Shown here one piece after another: positions 18,125 to 27,024 of a stretch of DNA of 64,000 nt. The stretch comes from Hydrotalea sandarakina (lineage in GTDB: Bacteria > Bacteroidota > Bacteroidia > Chitinophagales > Chitinophagaceae): the NCBI RefSeq assembly GCF_003254115.1, contig NZ_QKZV01000001.1, positions 403,585 through 467,584 on the forward strand. Direction: 5' to 3'. The notes under the pieces were generated by a model that was given only the letters and a program-made list of their open reading frames with translations, was not told the DNA's origin and did no database searches. Each line of letters starts with the position of its first letter. Within the stretch, counting starts at the first letter, position 1. The position numbers and the translations under genes were made by a program.

Positions 18125-19792
18125 TTACTGCTTATTAACAGATATTATTTTGGTGTGCCTCAACTCCAATAGATTTAAGGCATTCGGCTCAAAGCCTTGC
18201 ACGTTATTTTGTACAAAATGTATAACCATGTCATAAAATAAGGGTACTACAGGGGCATCATCCATTACTAATTGATCCATTTGGCGGTACAGTGCATACC
18301 TGATGGAATCATTATCGGTTGCTACTGCTTGGGTATATAGATTATCGAAAGTTGTATTCTTGTATCGTGTATAATTGGGCGGTGCAGGATTCTTACTGTA
18401 AAAAACAGCCATATAATTTTCTGCGTCCGGATAATCAGCCATCCAACTACCCCTGAAAAATAAGGCTTTTGATTGTGCTGTTTGTTCTAACAAAACACTT
18501 TTTTGAACCACTTCTACTTGTACCGGAATGCCAACATCTTCACATTGTTTAGCAACAAAACTGGCTAAATTGGCGTAAGTGGGAATGGTTAACAAATGAA
18601 TCGCTGCCATATTTTGAGAGGTTATGCCAGATTCTAAAAGTAATTGCCTCGCTTTATTAGGATTGTAGCTATAACCTTTTACATAAGCTGTATTATTTGA
18701 TGGTAAACCCATGGGACAAAAACCCGCATTGGCCGCATATCCTATTGAATTACGTAAGTACAGCATCATTTGTTCTTTATTAATGGCATAATTAATAGCC
18801 TGTCGAATTTTTTTATATTGAAGTGGCGACTGTTTAACAATTGCCAAAGAGGTATCCATTAAAATGCCTAAATATTCGGTGTTTAAATAGGGATGCTTTT
18901 GTAATTGCATTTTGCCTAACCAAGCTTTTTGTAATGATCCATATTTGGTTAATACCTCATCTTTAAAAACAGGATCTATGTCGTTGATAAATGAAAGTTC
19001 ACCCTGCCTAAACTGTAAAAACTCGGTTGCTTTATTTTGGTAAAAGCTAATTTTAATGGCATCTAAATACGGCAATGAAGTACCGTTATTATCTTTTTCC
19101 CAGTAATGCTTGTTTTTATGTAAAACTAAAGCCACCCCTTCTTCCCAAAAAAATAATTGAAAAGGGCCGGTACCACAGGGTTTTCTTCCAAAATTTTTTC
19201 CTTCCTTCATCACTACTTCTTTTGGAACAATGCTGCAGTATTGCATGGTTAGTATTTCTAAAATAGGATGAAAGGGATGTTGTAATTTTAATTGAAAAGT
19301 AGTGTCGTTTAAAGCTGTAAAAGCATTATCATTTACCACATGGCCATTAAAAATCCATGCACCGCTGCTAGCGGTATTTTTATCAATAATTCTGTTTAAA
19401 CTAAATACTACATCATGGGCAGTGCACCTTCTTCCTTTACCATTTATGAATGCCGGGTTATCTTGAAAATAAACATCATTCCGCAAATGGAAAGTATAAA
19501 TTAGTCCGTCATTACTAATATTCCAACTTTTGGCAATGGATGGTTTTATTTCCAAATTGCTATCCAGTTCTACTAAAGTATTGTATAATTGATGTACTGC
19601 CCAAATTACAGATTGATTTTTGGCAAAAGCAGGATCTAATGTTGCAATACCGGTACTTTCATTGTAAGCAAATACTTGTTTTTTTATTTCCGGCTTTGAA
19701 TAACAACTAAAAAAACAACTTATAAAAGTTATTAAAATAAACTGTAAGCCTTTTTGAAGATATAACTTTTGATACATTTTCGTTAGCTTCAT
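18125..19792 (-). CDS. Peptide/oligopeptide-binding lipoprotein (SBP family 5)
   Basis: 555 residues with a lipoprotein signal ending at C30 (ISCFFSC). The body is a family 5 solute-binding protein of the DppA/OppA type: an ATLDPAFAKNQSVIWAVHQL opening, a SWNISNDGLIYTFHLRNDVY segment, GTGPFQL, and a C-terminal lobe with AINYAINKEQM. It captures peptides, or possibly nickel or heme, for an ABC importer. No permease or ATPase gene is adjacent, so it is an orphan in this window. It is divergent from the M1 peptidase gene with only 30 bases between start codons, which suggests joint control. Confidence 0.88.
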   Translation of the reverse strand: MKLTKMYQKLYLQKGLQFILITFISCFFSCYSKPEIKKQVFAYNESTGIATLDPAFAKNQSVIWAVHQLYNTLVELDSNLEIKPSIAKSWNISNDGLIYTFHLRNDVYFQDNPAFINGKGRRCTAHDVVFSLNRIIDKNTASSGAWIFNGHVVNDNAFTALNDTTFQLKLQHPFHPILEILTMQYCSIVPKEVVMKEGKNFGRKPCGTGPFQLFFWEEGVALVLHKNKHYWEKDNNGTSLPYLDAIKISFYQNKATEFLQFRQGELSFINDIDPVFKDEVLTKYGSLQKAWLGKMQLQKHPYLNTEYLGILMDTSLAIVKQSPLQYKKIRQAINYAINKEQMMLYLRNSIGYAANAGFCPMGLPSNNTAYVKGYSYNPNKARQLLLESGITSQNMAAIHLLTIPTYANLASFVAKQCEDVGIPVQVEVVQKSVLLEQTAQSKALFFRGSWMADYPDAENYMAVFYSKNPAPPNYTRYKNTTFDNLYTQAVATDNDSIRYALYRQMDQLVMDDAPVVPLFYDMVIHFVQNNVQGFEPNALNLLELRHTKIISVNKQ

Positions 19793-19822
19793 ATTTTCAT
19801 TTCAAATTATTAATTTATAACC

Positions 19823-21490
19823 ATGTGCAATAAATTTTTATGGCTTATTTTGCTTTTAGCCTTTCCTTTTGGGGGTTCAGCACAACTACTACAAAATAAA
19901 ACAGTTTTCACACATGCCGATACATTAAGAGGAAGTGATAATGCACAACGCAATTGGTGGAATGTATTACACTACAGCATTACAGTTAATCCGGACTTTG
20001 AATCGAAAACCATACAAGGTAAAACTACCATACAATATGCTGTGGTTAAACCAGTAACTACTATGCAAATTGATTTGCAGCAACCTTTAATTGTAGATAG
20101 TATTTTCTTTCATAATAAAAATTGGGAATTTAAGCGAGAGGATAATGTAGTTTATTTAGAAAAATTACCTGTTGCAAAAATTGGAAGCCATGATTCGATA
20201 ACAATATTTTATCATGGAAAACCACGAGAGGCAGTAAGGCCACCATGGGATGGCGGATGGATATGGAAAAAAGATTCTTTAAACAGACCTTGGATGACTG
20301 TAGCTTGCCAAGGTTTGGGCGCCAGTGTTTGGTATCCTTGTAAAGATTATCAGGGTGATGAACCGGACAACGGAGCCACCTTGTCAATTATTTCGCCCGA
20401 TACCCTTATGGCAGTGGGTAATGGCAGATTAAAAGAAGTAGTGAATACAAATAATCAAAAGAAAATATATACATGGCAAGTTGTCAATCCAATTAATAAT
20501 TATGACATTATTCCATACATTGGAAAATATGTCAATAAAAAAGATACCTTATTAGGCGCAAAAGGACTATTAAACTTACAGTTTTGGGTTTTAGATTATG
20601 ATACCACAATTGCATGGCAACAATTTCAGCAAGTGAAACCCATGTTACGGGCATTTGAATATTGGTTTGGCCCCTATCCTTTTTATGAAGACGGTTATCA
20701 ATTAATTCAAGCACCACATTTAGGTATGGAACATCAAAGTGCAGTAGCTTATGGTAATCATTTTAAAAATGGATATTTAGGCAGAGACTTAAGTGGAACG
20801 GGATGGGGTTTGCGTTGGGATTTTATCATTGTACATGAAAGCGGACATGAATGGTTTGGCAATAATATTACTACCAAAGATGTAGCCGATATGTGGGTTC
20901 ATGAAGGCTTTACCAATTATAGTGAAACTTTATTTACGGAATATTATTATGGTAAAGAAGCCGGAACGGATTATAATGTAGGTAGCAGAAAAAATATTTT
21001 AAATGATAAACCCATTATAGGCCCTTATGGTGTAAATAAAGAAGGCAGTAGCGACATGTATTACAAAGGAGGTGCTTTACTGCATAGCATTCGCCATTCA
21101 ATGAATAATGATGTGTTATTTCGAAAAATTCTGCACGGGTTGAACAAGGAGTTTTATCATAAAACTGTAACTACAGCTAATATTGAAAACTATATTAATC
21201 AACATGCCGGATTTAATTTTCAATACGTGTTTAATCAATACTTAAGAACTACGCAAATACCTGTATTGGAATATGCCATTGATTCGGCTGAACACAAGGT
21301 TCGTTTTAGATGGATAAACTGTATTCCTAAATTTAATTTACCCATTAGTTTGTGGGATGATTCAGGTGTAAGCATTAAAATATATCCTACTACATCCTGG
21401 AAATTGATAACGGTGAGTTCAAAGCAAATGCACTTATTTAATGATGCTTTGATTCAACGTTTGTATTATGTTAAAACAAAAAAATCGTAA
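19823..21490 (+). CDS. Secreted M1-family metallopeptidase
   Basis: 555 residues with a signal peptide (LWLILLLAFPFGGSAQ). This is a short M1 gluzincin aminopeptidase: an N-terminal beta domain, the substrate-anchoring GMEHQS (GAMEN equivalent), the zinc motif HESGHEWFGN (H338, E339, H342) and the distal zinc ligand in WVHEGFTNYSE. The usual C-terminal helical repeat domain is missing, as in many Bacteroidota secreted M1 enzymes. It would trim peptides outside the cytoplasm. It is divergent from a peptide-binding lipoprotein and convergent with an amino-acid permease, a neighbourhood that suggests peptide scavenging. Confidence 0.92.
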   Translation: MCNKFLWLILLLAFPFGGSAQLLQNKTVFTHADTLRGSDNAQRNWWNVLHYSITVNPDFESKTIQGKTTIQYAVVKPVTTMQIDLQQPLIVDSIFFHNKNWEFKREDNVVYLEKLPVAKIGSHDSITIFYHGKPREAVRPPWDGGWIWKKDSLNRPWMTVACQGLGASVWYPCKDYQGDEPDNGATLSIISPDTLMAVGNGRLKEVVNTNNQKKIYTWQVVNPINNYDIIPYIGKYVNKKDTLLGAKGLLNLQFWVLDYDTTIAWQQFQQVKPMLRAFEYWFGPYPFYEDGYQLIQAPHLGMEHQSAVAYGNHFKNGYLGRDLSGTGWGLRWDFIIVHESGHEWFGNNITTKDVADMWVHEGFTNYSETLFTEYYYGKEAGTDYNVGSRKNILNDKPIIGPYGVNKEGSSDMYYKGGALLHSIRHSMNNDVLFRKILHGLNKEFYHKTVTTANIENYINQHAGFNFQYVFNQYLRTTQIPVLEYAIDSAEHKVRFRWINCIPKFNLPISLWDDSGVSIKIYPTTSWKLITVSSKQMHLFNDALIQRLYYVKTKKS

Positions 21491-21500
21491 TGTTTTTTCT

Positions 21501-23198
21501 TTAGCAATTAATATTGGGTGGGCAGAGATTGCTGTGTTTTCTTCCATAAAAGAAATAAAGACATAATCCTAAGCCCATCCATATAAAAAACCACATCCAA
21601 CTTATTGCAGGTATTTCAATCATTAAATACAAACAAAACAAGGCACCTAATACCGGTATGGTAGAATAGTTTTTTAAAAAGCTTAAAATTGCTACTACTA
21701 CCAGTATAGCAACAAATACAATAAATAAAATTTCCTGATAACTTTCCGTATTCATTTGTTCAAAGGCAAGTGATAACCGTTGGTGAAATGCAATGATAAA
21801 AAAAATGGCGAGAATGGGGATAATAAACTTACCATTAATATAAGGTAATTTAAAACGACCTTGCTTTGCATTCTGCATTTTGGGTAAAACCAGCACTCCA
21901 AAACAAACCAATACAAATGCAAATAATGTTCCTATGCTGGTTAAATCGGTCATTAAACTACTTGGTAAAATTAAAGCAGGAATGGCTACCAAAAAGCCGG
22001 TAATAATTGTTGAAAATGCTGGTGTATGAAATTTGGGATGTATTTGTGCAAATTTCTTTGGCAATAATCCATCTCTACTCATGCTCATCCAAATGCGTGG
22101 TTGCCCTAATTGAAACACCAGCATTACACTGGTAGTTGCTACCACAGCACTGATAGATATAATGTAGCTTACCCAAGGCAAATTAATTTTGCTAAAAACA
22201 AAAGCAAGCGGGTCATTTACTTTTAATTCGGAATAGTGAACCATTCCTGTTAATACCAGGGCAATTAATATATATAATACAGTGCATATAATTAAAGAAT
22301 AAATCATGCCCCTAGGTAAATCGCGTTGAGGATTTTTACATTCTTCGGCAGTAGTAGAAATGGCATCGAAACCTATATAAGCATAAAATACAGCAGAAAC
22401 ACCTGCTAAAACACCACCAAAACCATTAGGCAGAAATGGTGACCAATTGGCTGGTTTAACGTAAAAAAATCCTAGAACTATTACGAAAATAATTACTATA
22501 ATTTTAAAAATCACCATAAAATTGGTTGATTTCTTACTCTCTTTTATACCCACATAAGCCAAAATGGTAATTAATACAACAATGATGAATGCAGGCAAAT
22601 TCATTAATATGTGCTTGCCCAAAAAAACCGGAGCATTAGTCCAAGTGTCAATGGCTGTTGTTAAATGCTGTGGTAAGGGTTGATTTTTGGTTGTAAATGC
22701 AATTGCTTCCTGATAATCTTTGGCAGCCGAAAATGGATCAGTTAATAACCATCCGGGTAAGTGAATACCTAAACCCATTAAAAGATTATTAAAGTAACCA
22801 CTCCAGCTAATAGCCACTACAATATTTCCAATAGCATATTCTAAAATTAGTGCCCAGCCAATTATCCATGCTATTAATTCACCAAAGCTAACATAAGCAT
22901 AAGTGTAAGCACTTCCGGCTATGGGTACTCTACTTGCAAATTCAGCATAACACAATGCACTAAATCCACATGTAATTGCTGTTATAATAAATAGAAATGC
23001 AATACCAGGCCCACCATTAAATGCTGCGGTACCGATTGTTGAAAAAATGCCTGCACCAATAATGGCTGCAATACCCATGAATGTTAAATCCTTTACCGTT
23101 AGTACGCGGTTTAATGATTGATGATGGCTATCTGTTAATCCTGCCTCGGAATCGGCAACAATTTTGTCAATTGATTTTTTACGAAATAAGGTCGACAT
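21501..23198 (-). CDS. APC-superfamily amino-acid permease
   Basis: 565 residues with about twelve or more hydrophobic segments. The first transmembrane helix carries the unwound GAGIFSTIG motif of APC transporters. CGFSALCYAEFASRVP and the FYAYIGFDAISTTAEECKNPQRDLPRG loop are typical of cationic amino-acid transporters. A long loop (about 160-200) between helices is rich in polar residues. The transporter would import amino acids, by proton coupling or exchange. It converges on the M1 peptidase gene with ten bases between stops. Confidence 0.9.
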   Translation of the reverse strand: MSTLFRKKSIDKIVADSEAGLTDSHHQSLNRVLTVKDLTFMGIAAIIGAGIFSTIGTAAFNGGPGIAFLFIITAITCGFSALCYAEFASRVPIAGSAYTYAYVSFGELIAWIIGWALILEYAIGNIVVAISWSGYFNNLLMGLGIHLPGWLLTDPFSAAKDYQEAIAFTTKNQPLPQHLTTAIDTWTNAPVFLGKHILMNLPAFIIVVLITILAYVGIKESKKSTNFMVIFKIIVIIFVIVLGFFYVKPANWSPFLPNGFGGVLAGVSAVFYAYIGFDAISTTAEECKNPQRDLPRGMIYSLIICTVLYILIALVLTGMVHYSELKVNDPLAFVFSKINLPWVSYIISISAVVATTSVMLVFQLGQPRIWMSMSRDGLLPKKFAQIHPKFHTPAFSTIITGFLVAIPALILPSSLMTDLTSIGTLFAFVLVCFGVLVLPKMQNAKQGRFKLPYINGKFIIPILAIFFIIAFHQRLSLAFEQMNTESYQEILFIVFVAILVVVAILSFLKNYSTIPVLGALFCLYLMIEIPAISWMWFFIWMGLGLCLYFFYGRKHSNLCPPNINC

Positions 23199-23231
23199 GC
23201 AATCGCTGTTTATTAAAAAAAGGAAGATACA

Positions 23232-24197
23232 TTAATAATCTCTTTGAATGAGAAATGCGGCTATATCTTTTAAATGTTTTTTTCGTGAGCTTTGAACAGC
23301 AACTTCTTCTAAATGATACATTGCTTTATTCAAATATTCTTCTTTTAAAGCTTTGGCCCATTCAGGTACACCACATTCACGAAATAGTTGAATAACAGTT
23401 TCAACTTTATTATCAGCATTGTTATTCATAGCATCGTTCAGCTTTAGTTTTTGTGCATCTGTAGCTACCTCTAATGCCCGAATAAGCAAAGCTGTTTTTT
23501 TATTTTGTTTAATATCGCCACCAATTTCTTTACCAAATTTTGCAGCATCGCCAAAGGCATCCAAATAATCATCCTGTATTTGAAAAGCAATGCCCAAATT
23601 TTTCCCGAAAGCATATAAATGTTTGCTGCTTCCTTCACTGGCACCACCTATAATTGCACCCATTTCTAAACTGGCTGCTAATAAAACAGATGTTTTTAGT
23701 TCAATCATTTTTATATAATCATATAAATCAATGCGATTATCTTGCGCATAATCCATATCTAATTGTTGACCTTCACAAACTTCTACAGCTGTTTTATTAA
23801 ACAAATGCAAAATATTTTTCAAATATTCCGTTTGAATATTTTCTAAATATTGGTATGCTTTTATCATCATTACATCGCCTGATAATAAAGCAGCAGTATT
23901 ACCGTACTTAGTATGAACAGTAGGTTTGCCTCTGCGCAAATCAGCTTCATCCATAATATCATCATGAATTAAAGTGAAGTTGTGAAACAGTTCAATTGCT
24001 GTTCCCACTTTATAAGCATCTTCATGAATTTCACCAAACAATTCATTACCCATTAAACAAAAAACCGGTCGAATTCTTTTGCCGCCTAACTGAAGAAAAT
24101 ATCGACAAGGGTCATATAAGTTTTTAGGTAACGTTGGCAGTTGTTGTGCTGAAAAATAATTTCCAAACAATTCAGTAAGTTGTTCAAATGTATGCAT
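23232..24197 (-). CDS. Polyprenyl (farnesyl/geranylgeranyl-type) diphosphate synthase
   Basis: 321 residues, a trans-isoprenyl diphosphate synthase. The first aspartate motif is DDIMD inside FTLIHDDIMDEADLRRGKP, and the second is QIQDDYLDAFGD. The N-terminal LGGKRIRP binds the allylic substrate. A phenylalanine five residues before the first motif limits chain length, suggesting C15-C20 product rather than the long quinone tail, but this is inference. Products would feed undecaprenyl, carotenoid or menaquinone synthesis. It could also supply substrate to the class I isoprenoid-like enzyme at 53594-54604. The gene stands alone. Confidence 0.93.
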   Translation of the reverse strand: MHTFEQLTELFGNYFSAQQLPTLPKNLYDPCRYFLQLGGKRIRPVFCLMGNELFGEIHEDAYKVGTAIELFHNFTLIHDDIMDEADLRRGKPTVHTKYGNTAALLSGDVMMIKAYQYLENIQTEYLKNILHLFNKTAVEVCEGQQLDMDYAQDNRIDLYDYIKMIELKTSVLLAASLEMGAIIGGASEGSSKHLYAFGKNLGIAFQIQDDYLDAFGDAAKFGKEIGGDIKQNKKTALLIRALEVATDAQKLKLNDAMNNNADNKVETVIQLFRECGVPEWAKALKEEYLNKAMYHLEEVAVQSSRKKHLKDIAAFLIQRDY

Positions 24198-24279
24198 ACC
24201 ACAAACTAACAGGAAAAATTTGAAATAAATTGATTCAGCATCAAAGTTTTATACACAAAAAATTGGCACGATTTTTTAA

Positions 24280-24287
24280 TAATTTTG
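24280..24287 (+). promoter_or_regulatory. Candidate -7 element of the small secreted protein gene
   Basis: TAATTTTG matches exactly, 14 bases before the ATG at 24302. It lies inside a longer open frame, so it supports the shorter start with the signal peptide. Confidence 0.5.
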
Positions 24288-24301
24288 CCAAAATATGTAT
24301 T

Positions 24302-24784
24302 ATGAAAAAATTATTCATCCTTAGCCTTTTCTCTTTATTCGTTGGTATTGCTTCATTGCAAGCACAAAATTTAAGTAGCTCATATCAAACTGCTGTTGGT
24401 TTAAAAATATATCCCGGTGCAGTTTCCGTAAAACATTTTGTAAATGGAAATAATGCCATTGAAGGTTTGGGCTATTTTTGGCAATATGGTTTTCGATTAA
24501 CAGGTTTGTATGAAATACATGGTGATATTAATGGTGCACCCGGCTTAAAATGGTATGTTGGCCCGGGTGCTCATATAGGTTCTTATAACAATAATTGGAC
24601 AAGAGATTATCCTAATAGAAATAGTGGTGTGGCTATTGGCATTGATGGGGTGTTGGGATTAGATTATAAAATTAAAGGTGCACCTTTAAATGTTAGTTTT
24701 GATTGGCAACCCTCATTCAATTTAGTAGGCTATTCGTACTTCGAAGGCGGTTGGGGTGGTTTAGGTATCAGATACACCTTCTAA
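24302..24784 (+). CDS. Small exported beta-barrel-like protein of unknown function
   Basis: 160 residues from the ATG at 24302. The longer frame to 24230 would bury the signal peptide and run through the promoter. The signal MKKLFILSLFSLFVGIASLQAQ is followed by glycine- and aromatic-rich alternating strands (SSYQTAVGLKIYPGAVSVKH, AIGIDGVLGLDYKI, NVSFDWQPSFNLVG) ending in GGLGIRYTF. Alternating strands with a terminal phenylalanine are the pattern of small eight-stranded outer-membrane barrels. I recognise no named family. The gene is monocistronic and ends at a strong bidirectional hairpin. Confidence 0.8.
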   Translation: MKKLFILSLFSLFVGIASLQAQNLSSSYQTAVGLKIYPGAVSVKHFVNGNNAIEGLGYFWQYGFRLTGLYEIHGDINGAPGLKWYVGPGAHIGSYNNNWTRDYPNRNSGVAIGIDGVLGLDYKIKGAPLNVSFDWQPSFNLVGYSYFEGGWGGLGIRYTF

Positions 24785-24810
24785 TATTAAACATCAAAAA
24801 AATATTATTG

Positions 24811-24845
24811 AAGAAGTTCGAAGTATTAATGCCTTCGAACTTCTT
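24811..24845. terminator. Bidirectional hairpin terminator between the small barrel gene and ftsY
   Basis: A perfect 13-bp stem (AAGAAGTTCGAAG / CTTCGAACTTCTT) with a nine-base loop lies between two convergent stop codons. T-rich sequence follows on the plus strand and AT-rich sequence on the minus, so it may serve both genes. Confidence 0.8.
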
Positions 24846-24857
24846 TGTTTATAACCA

Positions 24858-25820
24858 TTACTGATGTTGTAATGAAAATAAACTATCCACAAATTCTTTT
24901 TTATCAAATACCAATAAATCATCAATTTTTTCTCCTACGCCAATAAACTTTACTGGAATTTTAAATTGGTTGGCGATTGCTAAAACAACGCCACCTTTTG
25001 CAGTTCCATCTAATTTAGTAACGGTAATAGCCGATACATCGGTTGCAGCAGTAAATTGCTTAGCTTGCTCTAATGCATTTTGTCCGGTTGAACCATCCAG
25101 TACCAACATTACTTCATGCGGGGCATCAGGAATTACTTTTTGAATAACACGCTTAATTTTAGATAGCTCTTCCATTAAATGTGCTTTGTTATGTAAACGG
25201 CCGGCTGTATCAATAATTACAACATCAATATTTTTGGCAACTGCACTTTTAACGGTATCGAATGCCACGGCACTGGGATCACTGCCCATAGCCTGCTTTA
25301 CAATAGGAACCCCTACTCTTTCGCTCCAAATAGTTAATTGATCTACAGCTGCTGCCCTAAATGTATCTGCTGCACCAAGTAAAACAGAATAGCCTGCTTT
25401 TTTATAGTTGTGGGCTAATTTGCCGATAGTGGTTGTTTTGCCTACCCCATTTACTCCAACAACTAATATTACAAAGGGCTTTTTATTGTTAAGAATTTCA
25501 AAGTGCTTTTCGGTTTCATCACCAACTTTTAAAACATTTTGAATTTCATCTTTTAACAAATGATTCAGCTCAGTAGTATTAATGTATTTATCTTTTTTTA
25601 CCCGCTCTTCAATACGTTCAATAATCTGTAAAGTGGTATCAACACCAACATCGGCACCAATCAATGCTTCTTCTAATTCATCCAACACTGTTGCATCTAC
25701 CGTACTTTTACCGGCAATGGCTTTTGATAATTTAGACAAAAAACCTTCTTTGGTTTTTTGCAATCCCTGGTCTAAACTTTCTTTTTCTTTCTTGCCGAAT
25801 AATTTATCAAAAAATCCCAT
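24858..25820 (-). CDS. ftsY: Signal recognition particle receptor FtsY
   Basis: 320 residues from the ATG at 25820 (MGFFDKLFGKKEKESLDQG), the usual Bacteroidota start. A longer frame to 25865 adds an unrelated stretch. FtsY docks SRP-ribosome complexes at the inner membrane and hydrolyses GTP. The short N domain is followed by the G domain: GVNGVGKTTTIGKLA (G1), DTFRAAAVDQL, DTAGRLHN (G3) and TKLDGTAKGG (G4/closing loop). The acidic A domain of E. coli FtsY is absent, as is common. It lies behind rpmB-rpmG-DUF4295 but beyond their terminator. Confidence 0.95.
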   Translation of the reverse strand: MGFFDKLFGKKEKESLDQGLQKTKEGFLSKLSKAIAGKSTVDATVLDELEEALIGADVGVDTTLQIIERIEERVKKDKYINTTELNHLLKDEIQNVLKVGDETEKHFEILNNKKPFVILVVGVNGVGKTTTIGKLAHNYKKAGYSVLLGAADTFRAAAVDQLTIWSERVGVPIVKQAMGSDPSAVAFDTVKSAVAKNIDVVIIDTAGRLHNKAHLMEELSKIKRVIQKVIPDAPHEVMLVLDGSTGQNALEQAKQFTAATDVSAITVTKLDGTAKGGVVLAIANQFKIPVKFIGVGEKIDDLLVFDKKEFVDSLFSLQHQ

Positions 25821-25936
25821 AAAATTTTTTTCAATGAGTATGTAAATGTGGGTACAAAGTAACACTAAAATTCATAGAAAAATTTTGTGAATACATCAAA
25901 GCCAAGTAAACACTGCATTTAATACTAATTTATGTA

Positions 25937-25968
25937 TAAAAAAAAAGCTTTCCAGTGGGGAAAGCCTT
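25937..25968 (-). terminator. Terminator after the rpmB-rpmG-DUF4295 operon
   Basis: On the minus strand GGCTTTCC and GGAAAGC form a stem with a short loop, followed by a run of nine or more T. It lies about 20 bases past the DUF4295 stop, so ftsY either has its own promoter or depends on readthrough. Confidence 0.8.
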
Positions 25969-25989
25969 ACATAATTTAAGTGCAAAAAA

Positions 25990-26160
25990 CTATTTAGATA
26001 AAAATTCTTTTACTTTATCCTTGTGCACAATAGCTTCTTTAAACGTGTAAGCGCCGGTTTTAGGGCTGAGTACAGGTTTAATTACTTTAGTCCAGTTTTT
26101 TGCTTCAGCGGCGGCCTTTTGGTCTTTGGTCTTAATCGCTGTTTTTGCTGCTTTTGCCAT
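25990..26160 (-). CDS. DUF4295-type small basic protein
   Basis: 56 residues, short enough to be missed by usual length cut-offs. I translated it by hand: it opens MAKAAKTAIKTKDQKAAAEA, has a TKVIKPVLSPKTGAYTFKE core and ends VKEFLSK. It is strongly lysine-rich. The SPKTGAYTFKE core and the place right after rpmG match the small Bacteroidota family DUF4295. Its start lies two bases past the rpmG stop. The basic charge and the operon argue for a ribosome-associated role, perhaps as a lineage-specific ribosomal or assembly protein, but this is inference. Confidence 0.85.
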   Translation of the reverse strand: MAKAAKTAIKTKDQKAAAEAKNWTKVIKPVLSPKTGAYTFKEAIVHKDKVKEFLSK

Positions 26161-26162
26161 AA

Positions 26163-26345
26163 TTATTTAATTTCTTTATGAACAGTAACTTTTTTCAGAA
26201 TGGGGTTGTATTTTTTTAATTCCAGACGTTCCGGGGTATTTTTTTTGTTTTTTACGGTTATGTAACGACTGGTGCCCGGCATGCCTGAGGCTTTATGCTC
26301 GGTGCATTCTAATATTACTTGTACTCTATTACCTTTCTTTGCCAT
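26163..26345 (-). CDS. rpmG: 50S ribosomal protein L33
   Basis: 60 residues. [19 protein letters not shown] and [20 protein letters not shown] are diagnostic. It sits in the large subunit near the E site. Only the first of the four zinc-ribbon cysteines is seen, so this is the zinc-independent (C-) form. The gene lies 25 bases after rpmB and two bases before the DUF4295 gene, in one operon. Confidence 0.96.
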   Translation of the reverse strand: MAKKGNRVQVILECTEHKASGMPGTSRYITVKNKKNTPERLELKKYNPILKKVTVHKEIK

Positions 26346-26370
26346 TGTAATGGGTAATTTACTGGTTTAA

Positions 26371-26607
26371 TTAAATTTTTACGCCGTCGGCTCTTAATTG
26401 CTTAATTACTGAGGCCAATCCATTTTTATTAATGGTACGAATGGCGTCAGCAGAAACTTTTAAAGTTACCCAACGGTCTTCTTCTGCAAAAAAGAAACGT
26501 TTAGTTTGCAAATTTGGCAGAAAACGACGCTTCGTTTTAATGTTTGAATGTGAAACTTTGTTTCCTGTTAATGGTTTTTTTCCTGTAACCTGACATACTC
26601 TTGCCAT
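26371..26607 (-). CDS. rpmB: 50S ribosomal protein L28
   Basis: 78 residues, normal length. It has [20 protein letters not shown], then [18 protein letters not shown] and a [19 protein letters not shown] end. C6 is the only cysteine, so it is not a zinc-binding paralog. First gene of the rpmB-rpmG-DUF4295 operon, with a perfect -7 element 22 bases upstream. Confidence 0.96.
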   Translation of the reverse strand: MARVCQVTGKKPLTGNKVSHSNIKTKRRFLPNLQTKRFFFAEEDRWVTLKVSADAIRTINKNGLASVIKQLRADGVKI

Positions 26608-26629
26608 GATGCTATTTTTTTCGGGACGG

Positions 26630-26637
26630 CAAAGGTA
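26630..26637 (-). promoter_or_regulatory. Candidate -7 element of the rpmB operon
   Basis: TACCTTTG on the minus strand is an exact TAnnTTTG match, 22 bases before the rpmB ATG. Confidence 0.55.
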
Positions 26638-27024
26638 ATAAACTGAAATGAAATATCCATATTAATTTCATCTTTTTTATACAAATTATACACAAGCCGT
26701 GGAAATGTAAATTTTGTAGGCAAAACAAATGCATTTTATACACATTTAGCCGATAATTTTTCAATAAAGAAGCAAAAAAACTCGGTATAACTTCGTTTTC
26801 AATAAAAAATTAAAATTACAGTCTTTATATACCAGGCATTTCGTAACTTGCTGCGCATAATGAAACGCTTCTTACAATATAACCTCGATTTTTTAGATCA
26901 TCCCTTGGGGTAATGGTATTTCTATTCTTTTAGGTTGTTCTTATTTATTTATGCTTAAGCCTTTCTAAAGGGCTTTTATACTCATTCTTTATTATTAATT
27001 TATTCATTTTTTAAATTGATTTTT
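26638..27024. other. Long AT-rich intergenic region upstream of rocD
   Basis: The only gene-free stretch over 300 bases. It holds a TAACTTCG box at 26788-26795 on the plus strand that could be the rocD -7 element and would give a leader of about 220 bases. A 17-codon open frame (26860-26913, MKRFLQYNLDFLDHPLG) and an 8-bp hairpin with a 3-base loop (26957-26975, AAGCCTTT / AAGGGCTT with one G-T pair) follow. I recognise no riboswitch, and none of these items is proven. Confidence 0.4.

Noticed and set aside
26860-26913. 17-codon frame in the rocD leader as a separate gene
   Set aside because: Too short to support, with no ribosome binding site or codon signal. Kept only as part of the leader description.
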